DNA from: Panagrolaimus kolymaensis
Lineage: Eukaryota > Nematoda > Chromadorea > Rhabditida > Panagrolaimidae
Direction: 5' to 3'
Assembly: GCA_028622995.1 (NCBI GenBank)
Contig: JAJQJQ010000046.1
Location: 1,674,001 to 1,738,000, forward strand
Length of the DNA stretch: 64,000 nt
This document shows positions 50,490 through 62,308 of the stretch, piece by piece. The translations under genes were made by a program, and so were the position numbers. The number at the start of each line of letters is the position of its first letter. The stretch's first letter is position 1. The notes under the pieces were generated by a model. The model made no database searches. It saw nothing but the letters and a program-made list of their open reading frames with translations, and was not told the origin of the DNA.

Positions 50490-52480
50490 AAAAAAAATTA
50501 ATTCATTAATTTAACTAAAAAAATTAATAATCAAAACTTTTTATTTCACTTTGCAAAAAATTATTTTCGAGGTCCTATAATATTTATTTCTGCCAAAGTT
50601 CTTCTTTATTTTTAATTAAAACCTCAAATGTTATTTCTTGTTTTTCTTTTGCTCACTTTTGCATTAATTGTTTTGGTTGGTTTAGTGTGGGTAAAATTTT
50701 GAGATGGTTGAGACGCAAAAAAAAAATTACTATCATTCGATAGTCAAATTATGATTACTTTGAAACCACCCATTTTTTATTCCAAAACTAGCCAATCAAT
50801 TTTTTTTCTTCTTATATCTCAGAGAGAGATTAAAATTTTTTTATCTTCGTCGTCGCTCATTCATTATTTTTTTTTTGTTATCTGCGTTTTATCACTTCTT
50901 CTTTTATTTTTTTTTTATTTTTTTTACTTCATCAAACTAAAAACTTCAGGTTGTGTTTTATTTTTTCAAAAGTCTTTCAAAAACCATTTTTCTTTTTATT
51001 TACACCTAAAAAACAAAAACCACCCTAAACAAACAATAATCAATTTTTTTATTACTATTTTATTTATACAAAAACGCTTCATTTTTTTTTTCATTGTTAC
51101 TTTTTTTAAATCCTAGACTGCCAAAAAAGTTTAAATAATATTTTTTTAGTTACGTAAGATATATTTTTAATATCGCTTCTTTTTTTCCGTAATAATTTGT
51201 TTTAAAAGTAATTTTTTTACTGTGCATTTTCGTCGTACGTCACATTGTGGTTGTTTTTTTTTACCAAACATTCCTAATAATAGCTTCTTTTGTTTATAAA
51301 GTTAGCTTTTTTTTTGCTTCAGTTTTCTAAAACTTTTTATTTGCCTCTTTATTTTATTTTTGCGATATTTTACTCCAAAAAAATTAAAATTTCACTTAGG
51401 CTCTTACACTTTTTTATTTGTTTTTTTTTAAATAATTTTGAGTCCATTTAATAATTGTTTTTGTTTTATTTCTTTAATCCACGTTTATTACAGTCAGTCA
51501 GTTAATTTTTCAATTCATGCAAAAAGAAAAAAAAGATATAATTTACCCTTTTTTAAATATTTTTTTATTGTAATTTCGATTCAGCTCAATAATCAGTTTC
51601 TTTCTTTCATTCTTTTTTTTTGTTTTGTAAAACGAGCATTATTGTTTTTTTTTAATTTTTTAATTTATCAATCATCAATCGTCAGTTATTCATTTGTGCA
51701 ACAACAGAATTCTCAATAAAAAAGAAATTAATTTTATGCTTGCAAAAAAATTTGAAATAGTTTGTTTATACATAAATTAGAAAAAGGTTATTATATTCCA
51801 TAAAGTTTTTTTTATTATAAATTATTATTTATTCAAAAAAATAAGTTAATGTAAATTTCGATGGAAACGGATGTGATTGGCTTTAATTATTTTGAAAGGC
51901 AGATTCGATATATGCATTTTAAACAAGAAATTGAGGGCCAAAATTTTGCAAAATGGTTAAAAAAATAAATAACTTTTGTTTATTTTGAAAAAATAAATTT
52001 CATCACAATAAGCTGACTCAAATTTTGCGAACATCGCTTTCATCAAAAAATCGATAAAGCCAAGTCACGCAACTGGAAGTATTCTTTTTTTGCGCCTTTT
52101 TTTAGTTCTTTTGCGAAGAAAAAAATAATCCAAGCCTTTTTTTTTGTTTTGCTCCAAAATTGAAGGAAGGTCAACCAACTTTTTAGCCGTCCATTCCCTA
52201 ACAAAAAATAATAATAATATGTATTACAATTTTTAATTGCTCGTCGGCCGCGGCTTTCAGTTGCTTTTTATTTTTTGCTTATATAAAAAAAGTGAATGCG
52301 TTTACATGAAAAAAAATTTTTGTTTATTCATTATTTATCGTTCTTTTACGCTTGAATTGCAACGGTTTTTTTGTTGTTAATCGATCAATATTTTTGAATC
52401 ATCAAAAAACTGTTTCCAAAAACCTTTCTTAAAATTTATTTATGTTTTATACTTTTTAGACTTTTTTATGATCCAAAATT
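50490..52480. other. Intergenic, no gene seen
   Basis: About 2 kb of T-rich DNA between the RhoGAP gene and the decarboxylase gene. The frames at 50751-51116 and 51438-51719 are Phe/Ile/Ser-rich with no splice support or motif. It likely holds the RhoGAP 3' UTR and the promoter of the next gene. Confidence 0.5.
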
Positions 52481-53822
52481 ATGGTTGAACTAATTTCAAA
52501 AGTTCGGGTGCCCATGAATATAGCATTTATAAAATATTGGGGTAAAGCTTCAGAAATTGAAATGTTGCCATTAAATGATTCAATTTCAATTAATTTAAAT
52601 AATTTATTTGCTGAAACATCTGTTGTTATTTCTGATACAATTTTGGAAGATTCTGTAAAAGTTAATGATCAAATTCATAAATGCAACGAAGGAACAAGAT
52701 TTTATAAAGTTTTTGAAGAATTTCGAAAAAATTTTGGTTAGCTTAATTGTTTTATATTTTCGATGATAACAAAGAAATTTTTAGGCAACGATAAAATCCA
52801 TATCAAAGTTGAATCCTCGACTTCCTTTCCCGTGAAAGCTGGATTGGCTTCTTCAGCCGCTGGATTCGCTGCTTTAGCATTTGCTTTGGGAAAAGCAGGA
52901 AATTTAAATGATTCACAAATTTTTCGTTTAGCAAGATTAGGTAATTTTTTAAACTTTCAATTTTTTATGCATAATTTTTTTGTTTGTTTTTATAGGTTCT
53001 GGAAGTGCTTGTCGAAGTTTATTCCCAAATTTTGTTCAATGGAATTCCTCCAAAACTTCAGAAACCGATGAATTTGTATTTCCACTTGAAATTGGAAAAG
53101 AATTAGCAAACAAATTGTTGGCTTTTGTTTTGGTGGTGAATGAACAACAAAAATCCATTGGAAGTAGTGAAGGAATGAAACGAACTAAAGAAACTAGTGA
53201 TTTACTTAAATATCGAGTATCTCATGTTGTTCCAAAACATGTTGAAGAGTAAGTTTTATAAATGATTTTTTACTGGATTAAAAAAATAATGGAAAAAATT
53301 CTAAACGAACTTATTCGGTTTCTTAGAAAAAAGAGAAATGCCAAAATATGCTAACCTTTTGTCACCGGAAAAATAAATACTTAATCCCTCAAATTTTTTA
53401 GACTCAAAACAGCTTTAAAATCTTCCAACTTTCCTTTGTTTGCTGAAATCACGATGAAAGAAAGCAATAGCCTCCATGCAGTTTGTTTGGACACATATCC
53501 ATCTTTGTCTTATTTAAATGATTTTTCACATGAAATTATTTCACAAATTCATAACTTCAATTCCAATGCTAAAGAAATTCGAGCAGCATATACATTTGAT
53601 GCAGGACCAAATGCAGTTATCATCGTTCCTGAAATTTATGCAAAAGATTTAATTCGACATTTGGTTGCTTTTCCAAAAGTCAAATTTGTTTATTCAATCG
53701 CTGATAAAGAATTAAAAGAATCATTGGTAGTCGAAAAAAATAATGAACATGGCAATGACGATGATGGAAAAGAAATAAAAGTTATTATAACTCGAGTTGG
53801 AAAAGGTCCAGAAATTTTATAA
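52481..53822 (+). CDS. mvd: Mevalonate diphosphate decarboxylase
   Basis: Catalyses ATP-dependent decarboxylation of mevalonate 5-diphosphate to isopentenyl diphosphate, the last step that makes the five-carbon isoprenoid unit. In nematodes this feeds prenylation, dolichol and ubiquinone rather than sterols. Four exons in phase: 52481-52736, 52785-52940, 52996-53248 and 53402-53822 (361 aa, slightly short for the family). Signatures: [10 protein letters not shown] (about 14-23), LPLNDSISI, the GHMP-kinase ATP loop [26 protein letters not shown] split by an intron, [22 protein letters not shown], and [11 protein letters not shown] with the catalytic-region Asp. Together these cover both domains of the enzyme, so the gene appears complete. 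No operon partner is visible; the F-box-like genes downstream are on the other strand. Confidence 0.95.
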
Positions 53823-54226
53823 AATAAAAAAATTTAGGGTATTACTTTTTATTTACGCGTTTTTGATTGTTCATGAATATTAAAATTTTAAATAAAAATA
53901 AAAATTAAACTTATTCAATTAGTTAAAGCTAATTGTGTTTAATATAGTCTTTGTTTTGTGTGTGTGTATATCAGGGAAGAGATAAGCTGAAAGAAAAAAT
54001 GATAAACCAAAACAACAAAAAAAATGAAGTCGTCGAACAAACTAAACTAACGAATTTATAGCTTTTGACTTTTTTGCTTTTATTTGGAAAAAAGTTTTAA
54101 AAATAATTTTGTTGATTGCTTCCATCGTTAACCAAATAAGTTCATCACATACAAAAAGCTTCAATATCAATCTTTATTATTTCATTCATACAAAATACAA
54201 ACAAAATAGCAAAAGTTATTATAATA

Positions 54227-54376
54227 TCAAAATACAATTTTAATGGTTGGTCTTTCGATTTGTGGTTTCCATGTATCAGGTTTTGATTTGAGTTGAGCTT
54301 TGAATTGGGTGACATCCATTTCATTATTTGCGAATCGTTTGAAATCAAGTTCGACTCGAGCTTTAGGTGCTAATGA
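54227..54376 (-). pseudogene. Extra F-box-like terminal exon downstream of copy 4
   Basis: Minus-strand SLAPKARVELDFKRF, then NEMDVTQFKAQLKSK and WKPQIERPTIKIVF with a stop. This is almost the terminal exon of the copy at 63298 (SLAPKARVELD...WKPQIERPTVKISF). It overlaps the last codons of copy 4 in a different frame, and no acceptor joins it in phase to copy 4. It looks like a leftover or alternative last exon from a tandem duplication. Confidence 0.65.
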
Positions 54377-55257
54377 TAGGCATATTTTCACCAGAATCAA
54401 TGACTTTTTGATTGTAAAATTTGTGAAACGTATCATTTTCAAAGTTGAAATCAACATGAATGGAAGCATCAGGAACAACAAAATTCTAAAGCCAAAGGTT
54501 ATAAATGGAAAGTAAGTAAAGGATTACTTTGACAAAATCAAAAAACAAGTCAACACAAATTGGACCATCGACGTTATTGAGAGATAATTCGGTTATTGTG
54601 TTTTTCCATGGAATTGAGAGCAGTTTTGTCATTGTTTGAGGAGTAATATGACAATCTAACATTCTAAAATGAGGAAAGATTTAATTAATAAAAGTCGTAA
54701 AATTATTACCGTATAATACGAGCATTAGGAACACGAGCTAAAACATCTTCTAATGGAATATTTGAATCATCATAATCAGCAACAATAGAAGATGTTGACA
54801 AATCCAAATATTCAACTATACCAGATTTAGTTAAGAGTTTGAAATCATTGAATGGCCAATTCGCATTAAAAATAGAAACTTCAGCTGCATCACATCGAAT
54901 AATTCTATCAGTAAATTCAATATCGAGATCATCAAGTTCATTGTCAATAGATACCTTCATGTTCTTTGTAACCCAAACGTTATCAATCTTCTCTAGGAAC
55001 ATTTCAAGTTCATTTACGTCGATAAAATCTATGCATCCACCATAAGCTTGATTTTCAATTCGTTGTTTTTCTTTGTTAAATTCCAAAGTATCGATGATGA
55101 GAAACGGAGCTTCTTTGTAAAAATATTTACAGCAACGATCAAGCTTTTGTTTGGTTTCAGCATCAGCAGTTTCGTTGATGAATTCGATGAGTTTCAAAGT
55201 AAATGGGAATTCTTGATGAACAAAATTTGACAAATTGAATGACAGCTTTTCAACCAT
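54363..55257 (-). CDS. F-box-like family protein, copy 4
   Basis: Three exons in phase: 55257-54710, 54663-54528 and 54485-54363 (268 aa). It has the family layout: FPFTLKLIEFI in place of LPYPV, KLDRCCKYFYKEAPFLIIDT, IDNVWVTKNMKV, FKLLTKSGIVEYLDL, VPNARIIR, then a hydrophobic exon (136 bases, the same length as in the copy at 63298) and a terminal exon starting NFVVPDASIHVDF. The stop falls at the edge of a second, frame-incompatible terminal exon (54227-54376), so the C-terminus differs from the rest of the family. Closest in sequence to the copy at the right edge. Function inferred only from the F-box-like N-terminus. Confidence 0.72.
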
Positions 55258-55600
55258 TTTCAACGAACAACTTTTTGAAGAATGAAGTTGCTTGAACTGT
55301 TTTAACTCTTTTTTTTTTGGTCAAATGAAAAGAAAATTTCAACAAAAATCTGCATATGACTTTACATTTTTTTAAATATTCTCTTTTTTTTCTACTGCTA
55401 ACAACTTTAAACGAAAAAATTTTTTGAAATTATATCTCTTTTTTTATGGAAAAAAAAAGCAAATAAAAAACAAATTCACAGAAAACCAAATAAAATAAAA
55501 GGAAAGCGGGATAAATAAAAATCAGTAACAAAATTTTCATTTTTTAACATGTTATTAGCCATCTTATTCTTCTTCTTGGCCTGCAACAGAAACACCAGTA

Positions 55601-55608
55601 AAAAATTC
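55601..55608 (+). repeat. Target-site duplication, left copy
   Basis: AAAAATTC directly abuts the left end of the Mutator-like element. The identical 8 bases follow the right end at 62678-62685. Eight to eleven bases is the normal size for this superfamily. Confidence 0.85.
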
Positions 55609-55666
55609 GGGGAGAGAACACTTGCCCGACGGTGTGAAAAAAGTGTGAAAAGTTGCCCGACCTGGC
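55609..55666 (+). repeat. Left terminal inverted repeat
   Basis: Begins GGGGAGAGAACACTTGCCCG and contains two GCCCGAC words and two GTGTGAAAA words. It pairs with 62620-62677; the single mismatch in the inner 48 bp is at 55632. The outer 10 bases are less well conserved (5 of 10). Confidence 0.92.
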
Positions 55667-55704
55667 AAAAAGTAATGAATGACAAGTGTGAAAAAATGAA
55701 AAGA

Positions 55705-55715
55705 GCGTCGGGCAA
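55705..55715 (+). repeat. Subterminal inverted copy of the TIR core
   Basis: GCGTCGGGCAA is the inverse of the TIR core TTGCCCGACG at 55622-55631 and lies 40 bases inside the left repeat. It can fold the left end into a hairpin, as described for some Phantom/Foldback-like ends. No such inner copy is obvious at the right end. Confidence 0.6.
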
Positions 55716-55887
55716 AAAAAGAAGCTCTTTAAAAGTTTCAAATTTGTGAAATTTTTTATTGATTTGTTTCAAAAATATATGCATAAATTTATTTACATTT
55801 TAAAACTATTATCGCTCGAATTTAATTACCTTGTTAACCAATTTTATTTTTTAAAAATGTTGCAATTATTTTTACATTAAAAAAAAG

Positions 55888-58800
55888 CTAAAAAGACACA
55901 ATTGGCTCAAAATGGTTCCCATTAACATAATCGACAAAAAGAGAAGGAACATTATTTACTGCTTTAACAACTTTATCTTCCGTCATTGTTAAATGGGGCG
56001 CAAAAATAAAGCCGTTGTTACTTGGGTATCTAAACCAAATATTTAGACCAATTAAATCAGATAAGCCATGGGCATCGTCGTTTCCGGCCCAAAGCTCCAG
56101 TGGTACACCTTCATTTTTGTAAAGCACTTTTAAAATTTCATCACGTTTTCGTTCAAATTCTTTCACGATTTTTGCGGAACCAATACTATGAATTGTTAAT
56201 CCATGTTTGATGATATGGTCATAAGTTCTTAATCTTATTTGCCAGTGGTGTCGTTGATTTCCAGTTAACAATACTGAAGCTGAACGAAAGAAGCAATGTC
56301 CATCACCCCTTGCTTTACCTTTTCGAAAAGTCAACGGATTGTACACATTATTCGAAGCGGTTAATAAAGGAGATTCTTCAACAAGGCTTGGATCTAATCC
56401 CAACCGCTTTAAAGATTCTATGATTTGATCTTTTGAAGGAGAATTAAAATAAACGTTAACATCATCATTTGGTATTATTCCACCTGGACGAAGTTTTTGA
56501 TTGTCCTTTTTTTGAGAATTTAACATATTCTTGCTTGCCATAACTCGAAGATTATTTATACCATCGACTTTATCCATATCTTGCTGAATTTTTGGTTGAA
56601 GTTTAACTTCATCTTCAACCACTTCCACGCTTTCATTTGCCTGAACAGAATTTAAAAGACGTTTGTTGAAGTTTGATGTTTCTGATTTAATTTTATTTTG
56701 AATTTCTGGGGCTTTAAAATTCAAAAAATCTTCTCTTCTTTGTTCACCAGTAAGCTCATCAATTAAGGCATTAGCTTCGGTAATAGCTGACCAATCAAAG
56801 GGAATGGTTTCATTTAAACTTTCGGACAAAAGTTTTTGAACTCCATTATTTTCTTCATCACCGACAATATCTGCTTCATAAGTTCTTGATGCTTGTTCAT
56901 CGAAAGTTTCATTCATCTCCAATTCGACCATTTTTTCGGCATTTTCAATAATTTTGTGTAAATCTTTTGATTTTTTAAAATCATAATCTTCATAATCCTC
57001 AAATAAATCTTCAGCATTATCAGCTTGCTGTTGAGTAGCAGTTGCTTTTGCGGATTTCATAGTCATCAAACTTTTGTTACGAACTTCATGTAATAAATAG
57101 GAAATACGGGAGCAATGCCTTGCTTGAATTTCCAATAGTTCTTCATCGCTTGCATTCTATAAAAAGTAACAAATTTTTAAATGTATTTCTCTTTTTTATT
57201 GCTTTAACTTACTCTTTCTGAAGCTTCTTCCATAGCTTCAGAATAATGATCTTCATATGAACTAATTCTAACTTGAAGTTCCGCATATTTTTTATTTTTG
57301 GGCTTTGGTTTGATTTTTCCATCCAAAAATTTCAAAATCCTCGATTCAGTTTTAGAAAACATTGTTTGTTGAATTTGTAAAAATACTTTATATTTGGGAT
57401 TTTTTGGAATAACCATTGGAAGAAAGCTGTGATATCCCTCGCATACATTGGTGTTTCTTTTATTGAGATTGAAAAAAGAGAAAGTATTTCCAGCCTTTAA
57501 TCTTGGAATCCAAGTACGGTTCATATAAGCCACTATTTGTTTCAATTCTTTTGTGGGCCAATGTTGAGGATCAACATTTACAGGAACTGGTGGAACTTTA
57601 CTCAAAACATGTTCCCAAAAAAAAATAGCATCATTTGCAGGAAGCATTGGTAAAGCTAATTTAAGACGGAACCATCTCCTGATAGAATCGAATTCAGGCT
57701 TTCCTTTTTTTCCAGCCATATAATGATCGTAAAGCCCTTTGCTTTTGATGTATCTTAAGAAAGCCTGGTCGAAATGGAAGAGGCAGCCATATACTTTATC
57801 AGCCCCATTGAGTTTTTGAAGGGCATTTAAGAGCCCATTCTCATAATCGCAATGTACACGATCAAATTCTGGTTGGATACCATATTCTGCCCATTTTTGT
57901 TTTATTACATTTATGATGGTTTCATAAGTTGCTTGATCTTTATTAACCATTGGCGCCATTAAAAGTACATTCCATTCTTCACCAAATTCTGTTTTAACAA
58001 GGCCATGAATATAAAAAGTTTGTGAGAACCCATATGGGGCTGTACTAAATGTAGCGTCACATGCTAATGTTTTTGAAGAAGCCATTATCCTAAGTGCTTG
58101 TTCAGATGCAAAAACAGCAGTGCCATTATCTTCATATTGCAACCAATCTAATCCTTGCAAAAGTTTTGAATGCTCTTGTGCAATAGTTCCTGGTATACTT
58201 GAAGGTAATAATTTACCATGTAATCTTTGCAATACCTTTTTTACATCAATATATTCTTCCAATTCATCTTGAATTTTTTCCATCACAGCTTGTTTGAAGG
58301 CCATATTATGGGCATCGATCGGTTTAACATTCCTTAATACATCCTTGCGCATTTGTGTTTTGATCTTCCTTAATTTTTGTTCATTTTGTGGAATTGGGCC
58401 TTTGCAATTGATTGAATGATTAAGTTCAACATAAAAAATTTGGTTTATCATGTGAGCTTTTGATGCATCTTTTGCTTTTCGAGGACAACGATTACAGTGA
58501 TAATGTACTTTTTTTCCACGACTTTTACTTACTGTATAAGTGAAGAATTCACCTTTAACTTCTGCAAGCACAGTGGAGTTTTTGAGTCTGATATTTTCAA
58601 TAATTTGATATGAAACTTTGAGACGGCCATCTTTATCTTTTTCGTCTGAATTGCCGATTGCGCCATTGGTGTTTTGAACATAAACATTATCATTATTTAA
58701 ATCAATATCATTATCGTCATGATATTCTGCAGCTGGAAGCTTAGGATCAATATTTTCTTTGATGGATGGTAAAAAATTTCTAATATTATTCAATAAATCT

Positions 58801-60678
58801 GGAAATAATTCTTTATTTCCTTCAAGCTCATTTAACAAGCTTCCGGCCATTTTTGCTGTTTCAATACATGAATTTTGGAATTTTATGAGTTTTTGTGCAA
58901 AAGCTTGGGCTTCTTTATTTTTGATAGCATCCGATGCCGTCGTTTTTAAAGAATTAAAAAGGCTTGGATTTTGAAATGACAGTTTTTCAGGGACTGTGGA
59001 AGAAACAGCACTTTTATCTTCATAGCTTGTATTAGTTAAAAAACTTTCATTTAAACCTTGATCCATTTCCATTGATTCTTTTTTTAAAGTTGGAAATAGT
59101 AATTTATGAGTTTCTGAAGGTTCGGGAACTGCTGAAGAATCACTAATTTGAGGAGCATTTTGGGATTCGAAGTCCATTTGAAATTCATCAACAAATTCTA
59201 ATTTCTTTTGCTTCATTTTATTTTGTTTAGCTGATAAATACTTCTGCAATACGCCACGAACAGAGCCTTTTGTTACACCATATTTATTGTTTGTAATTTC
59301 GTTAATTTCAGTAGCGCATTTTTCATAACGTTTTGATTGATTCGTTCCTTGAAACTTTGAATATTTTTCAAGAACTGGTTCCAGTAAAGGGTCTTCATGA
59401 ACAGGTAATTTATTGTAAGCTAAAGGTCTCATCCTAATAAACTCTTTTGGTGGAGCATTGATTTTTTTAGCAATATAATTAATAGGTTTTTTTTCTTTCA
59501 TTTTTTGATTATTGGGCTTTTTTATAGAAGATAATTTGCTTGCTTTGTTGTCTGCACCACCATAACACTTATATACGAATTCACTATCGTTTTTATCTAA
59601 ACAATTCTACTATTAATGAAACATTCAAATATTTTTTCTTACCATTATCATTTTTAGAAATTAATGAATCAAATTTTATTTCAGGTAATTTTGCTTGACC
59701 TTTTTGCTCTAAACATGGGGAAATTAAAATAGTCTAAAAACTAAAACATACTAGGTGTAAATTCCGGAGTTTGATATGTTTTTTTTATTTTGTCCAATTC
59801 ATTTAAATCACTTGATTCCTTGGATGAGATTATGGGAGTTTCAGAGGTTTTCTCTTGCTTTTTTTCAATAAATGGCATTTCAGATTTATTTTTGTGGTCA
59901 ATGCTATCATTCTAAAAAAAATATATTCACTAACAATTAAAAAGCTTTAATTAAAAAATCTCACCATTATTTCATTTTTGTTTTTGATTTTGGTTATTTT
60001 TCCAGCAATGATGTTGGGTACTTGCTAAAAATTAACACGATTTTGATAAAACTTAAAAATCAAAAATCAAAAAAAGCTAAATTTAAGGTTAAACCAAATA
60101 GACACATTATGTATTATTTAAATTCTCACCTTTACTTTACTCATAAATGAATCAAATAGTGAATGGGATGGTGCCGATCGAGTTCGCTGTTGAACACATT
60201 TTCGAATTCTTGACATTCTTCGTTCTTTGACATCCTCTGAATCCTCCTCTTCATTTTCAAGAATGAAGGGTTCTTTTGGTTCTTTATGATGGGTTAGCTG
60301 GATATCTTTTAAAATTTTGAAGCAATTTGGTTTCTGGATTAATGGTTGATTTGTTTGAGCGATATCATTTCCACCACTATTTCCTGTTGCATTTCTTACT
60401 TGTGCTGCATTTTGTAATAAATTTTGAGCAGCTTCCATTGGATCAATCTTTATACCCTCTTTGGTTGCTGGTGGTTGTTGAATTAAATGGGAAGAAGATT
60501 GAACACATGTATTTCGGGATGAACTTGAAGAGGAAGAAATACGAGAATTTTGAGCAGTTTGAATAGGAGGATTATTCATTTCCTTTTTTAAATTCTTAAG
60601 GCTTTCCATCATTTGGGTTGGAACTTGAGGATCCAAACCCTTTGAAGATCCATCTTTCGATTTGCCATAATTAAACAT
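55888..60678 (-). CDS. MULE transposase fused to an OTU cysteine protease
   Basis: Six minus-strand exons in phase: 60678-60130, 60024-59965, 59911-59752, 59708-59643, 59596-57213 and 57156-55888 (1,495 aa). The N-terminal 280 residues are Ser/Asn/Lys-rich. Near residues 605-675 a FLYWCH/WRKY-GCM1 zinc finger shows CNRC and HSINC ligands. The MULE DDE domain follows: CDATFST (first Asp, about 792), HCDYENGL (second Asp, about 861), GCLFHF (the C..H motif) and NVCEGYH (Glu, about 998). The last exon adds an OTU domain with GDGHCFFRS (Asp and nucleophile Cys, about 1358-1361) and a late GNHFEPI His. All catalytic residues are present. The transposase and OTU parts are joined by a 56-base intron with GTAAGT and TTATAG borders and no phase change, so one polypeptide is predicted. 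No stops or frameshifts, so the element is probably autonomous. Confidence 0.9.
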
Positions 60679-60998
60679 GGCTAAAAAATATTTAAGCCTT
60701 TAAAAAAAAGCAAATCAAAACAAATATACACGATATTTATTTTTATATTGTACTTAAAAATTTTCTAAATAAATTATTTTTCTTCAAAGAAAAACACTAA
60801 TGTACAATTTTTTGGTGTGCTTTGCGCAATGCTTTTTTTAAATGTCAAGAAACAAACAATTTGCCGTCTTTTTTGATCTTTTTATTCGGCTGTCTACTTT
60901 GATGAGAATAAAAAAAAACAGTCATTTGCTGAAAAAATTTCCATTTTATTTTTGCTTAAATTTCTTGGAAATAAAATCGATAATTTGACTGTTTTAAA
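60679..60998. promoter_or_regulatory. Shared bidirectional space inside the transposon
   Basis: Exactly 320 bases separate the transposase ATG (60678) from the innexin ATG (60999), so promoters of both genes must lie here unless 5' UTR introns exist. I see A+T-rich sequence but no recognisable elements. The close divergent layout suggests linked control; that is inference. Confidence 0.5.
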
Positions 60999-62308
60999 AT
61001 GCTCGAATGGATATTGAGGCCAACTACTGGAATTGGTTATGTTGATAGACTTCTTACTCAATTCTTAGCATTTTCTTTTATAATCTGTGGCACGTTTATG
61101 GGTTATAAAACCTATGGAAAAGGCGGTATTAACTGCTTATCTAAAGCAGATTGGGTTGATTCATGGATCGGCTATGCCCTTGATATATGCCTCGTCGAAG
61201 GTTCATATGTTGTTTCTCAAAACCATCCACTTCCACCAACATATTCAGAACTTTTGGCGTCCAAAAAGATAAAATATTATCAAGCAAGTTTAAACTTTTA
61301 TTTTAATTGTTTCCAAGTTGATTCTTTTAGTGGCATCCTATTCTTCTTATCATTTATGGCGGGTTTTTGCATCTACCTTTAATCTTTTGGGCATTTGTAA
61401 ACACTTTTGGCTGTAAGCGTAATAAGTTTTTTTGATGAAATGTATTTAATGATTTTATAGATTTTAATTGTGAAGCTTTTTGCAAAGCTACAAAGCAAGT
61501 TTTAAAAGGCCCTCACAAGGCTATTCTTTTTCAACGAAATGTAAATTCATTTGGACATAGTTTATTCGCTCCAGTGCCTGAAAGAAAAAAAAGAAATTGT
61601 TGTGTAACTATTTTCATGTAAGTTTAGATAATTATTTTCTAGTAAAAGCTTGAATTTTAGTTACCTCTTTAATTTATTGGAAAATAGTTATTTACCCGCC
61701 CTTTATTTATTTTTTAAAATTTGGAATCTTTTTAATATTGTTATTGTTGTAAGCTTTTCTTCATTTAATTCAATGGACTTAAGTGATTTTAAATTTACTT
61801 TTAGTTTTTTGCCATTAATATTTTTTTTACTGAAGATGATGAAGATATATTTGGAGTATATACAATGGTTGGATTATATTCAAATAAATCAACTGCTTTT
61901 CCATCTGTTACAACATGCTCCTTTCTTGTTCGCGAAATTGGCAACTCAGATCTTACAAGTATGAGTAAAAAATCCATCGATTGCTCATTGATTTTAAATT
62001 ATTTATATAAGAAAGTTTACATTTCTTTATGGTTTATTCTCCCAGCATTATTCATAGTAAACACGTGGCAAATTTTAACGTCACATGCAAAGTTGTTTAC
62101 CAATAAAAGAAGCTATTTAACACGGCTTTTAATATCGGGAGATGTTGTTATTAATGAAAGTAATGTAGCAGCTGTGGATGATTTCGTTAAAAGTTTCAAC
62201 TTGAATTGCCTTTTTGGTATCAAAATGTTGGAACGTACGATGGGTTATTCTTTTGCTGCAAAAACTGTTGTGCAACTTTTTAATGATTTAAATAAAGCTT
62301 GCTATTAA
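60999..62308 (+). CDS. Transposon-borne innexin, full length
   Basis: Five exons in phase: 60999-61283, 61331-61412, 61461-61617, 61661-61748 and 61805-62308 (371 aa). Innexin marks: INCLSKADW and DICLVEG (two Cys of loop 1); KYYQ|WHPILL at the exon 1/2 junction; FWAFVN; FCKATKQV in the cytoplasmic loop; KIWNLFNIVIV (third hydrophobic segment); FPSVTTCSFLVREIG with SIDC (two Cys of loop 2); a fourth hydrophobic stretch (LWFILPALFIVNTW); and a C-terminal helix region aligned with that of the innexin at 1101. Exons 2 and 4 are 82 and 88 bases, exactly as in that gene, and intron positions agree. Intron 1 has a GC donor (CAA|GCAAGT) with TTTTAG acceptor. All four loop cysteines are kept and no break is seen, so the channel could be functional. 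It lies wholly inside the terminal repeats. Confidence 0.92.

Noticed and set aside
57136..57203. Two separate genes, transposase and OTU
   Set aside because: The interval is an in-phase intron with consensus GTAAGT and TTATAG borders, and the OTU frame has no good ATG of its own near its start, so one fused gene is more likely.
60118..60678. Independent small gene upstream of the transposase
   Set aside because: Its exon ends in a GTGAG donor and joins in phase through three short exons to the transposase exon, so it is the transposase N-terminus.
55609..60998. Transposon ending before the innexin
   Set aside because: No inverted copy of the left repeat was found between 60,679 and 62,600. 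The matching repeat and target-site duplication lie only at 62,620-62,685.
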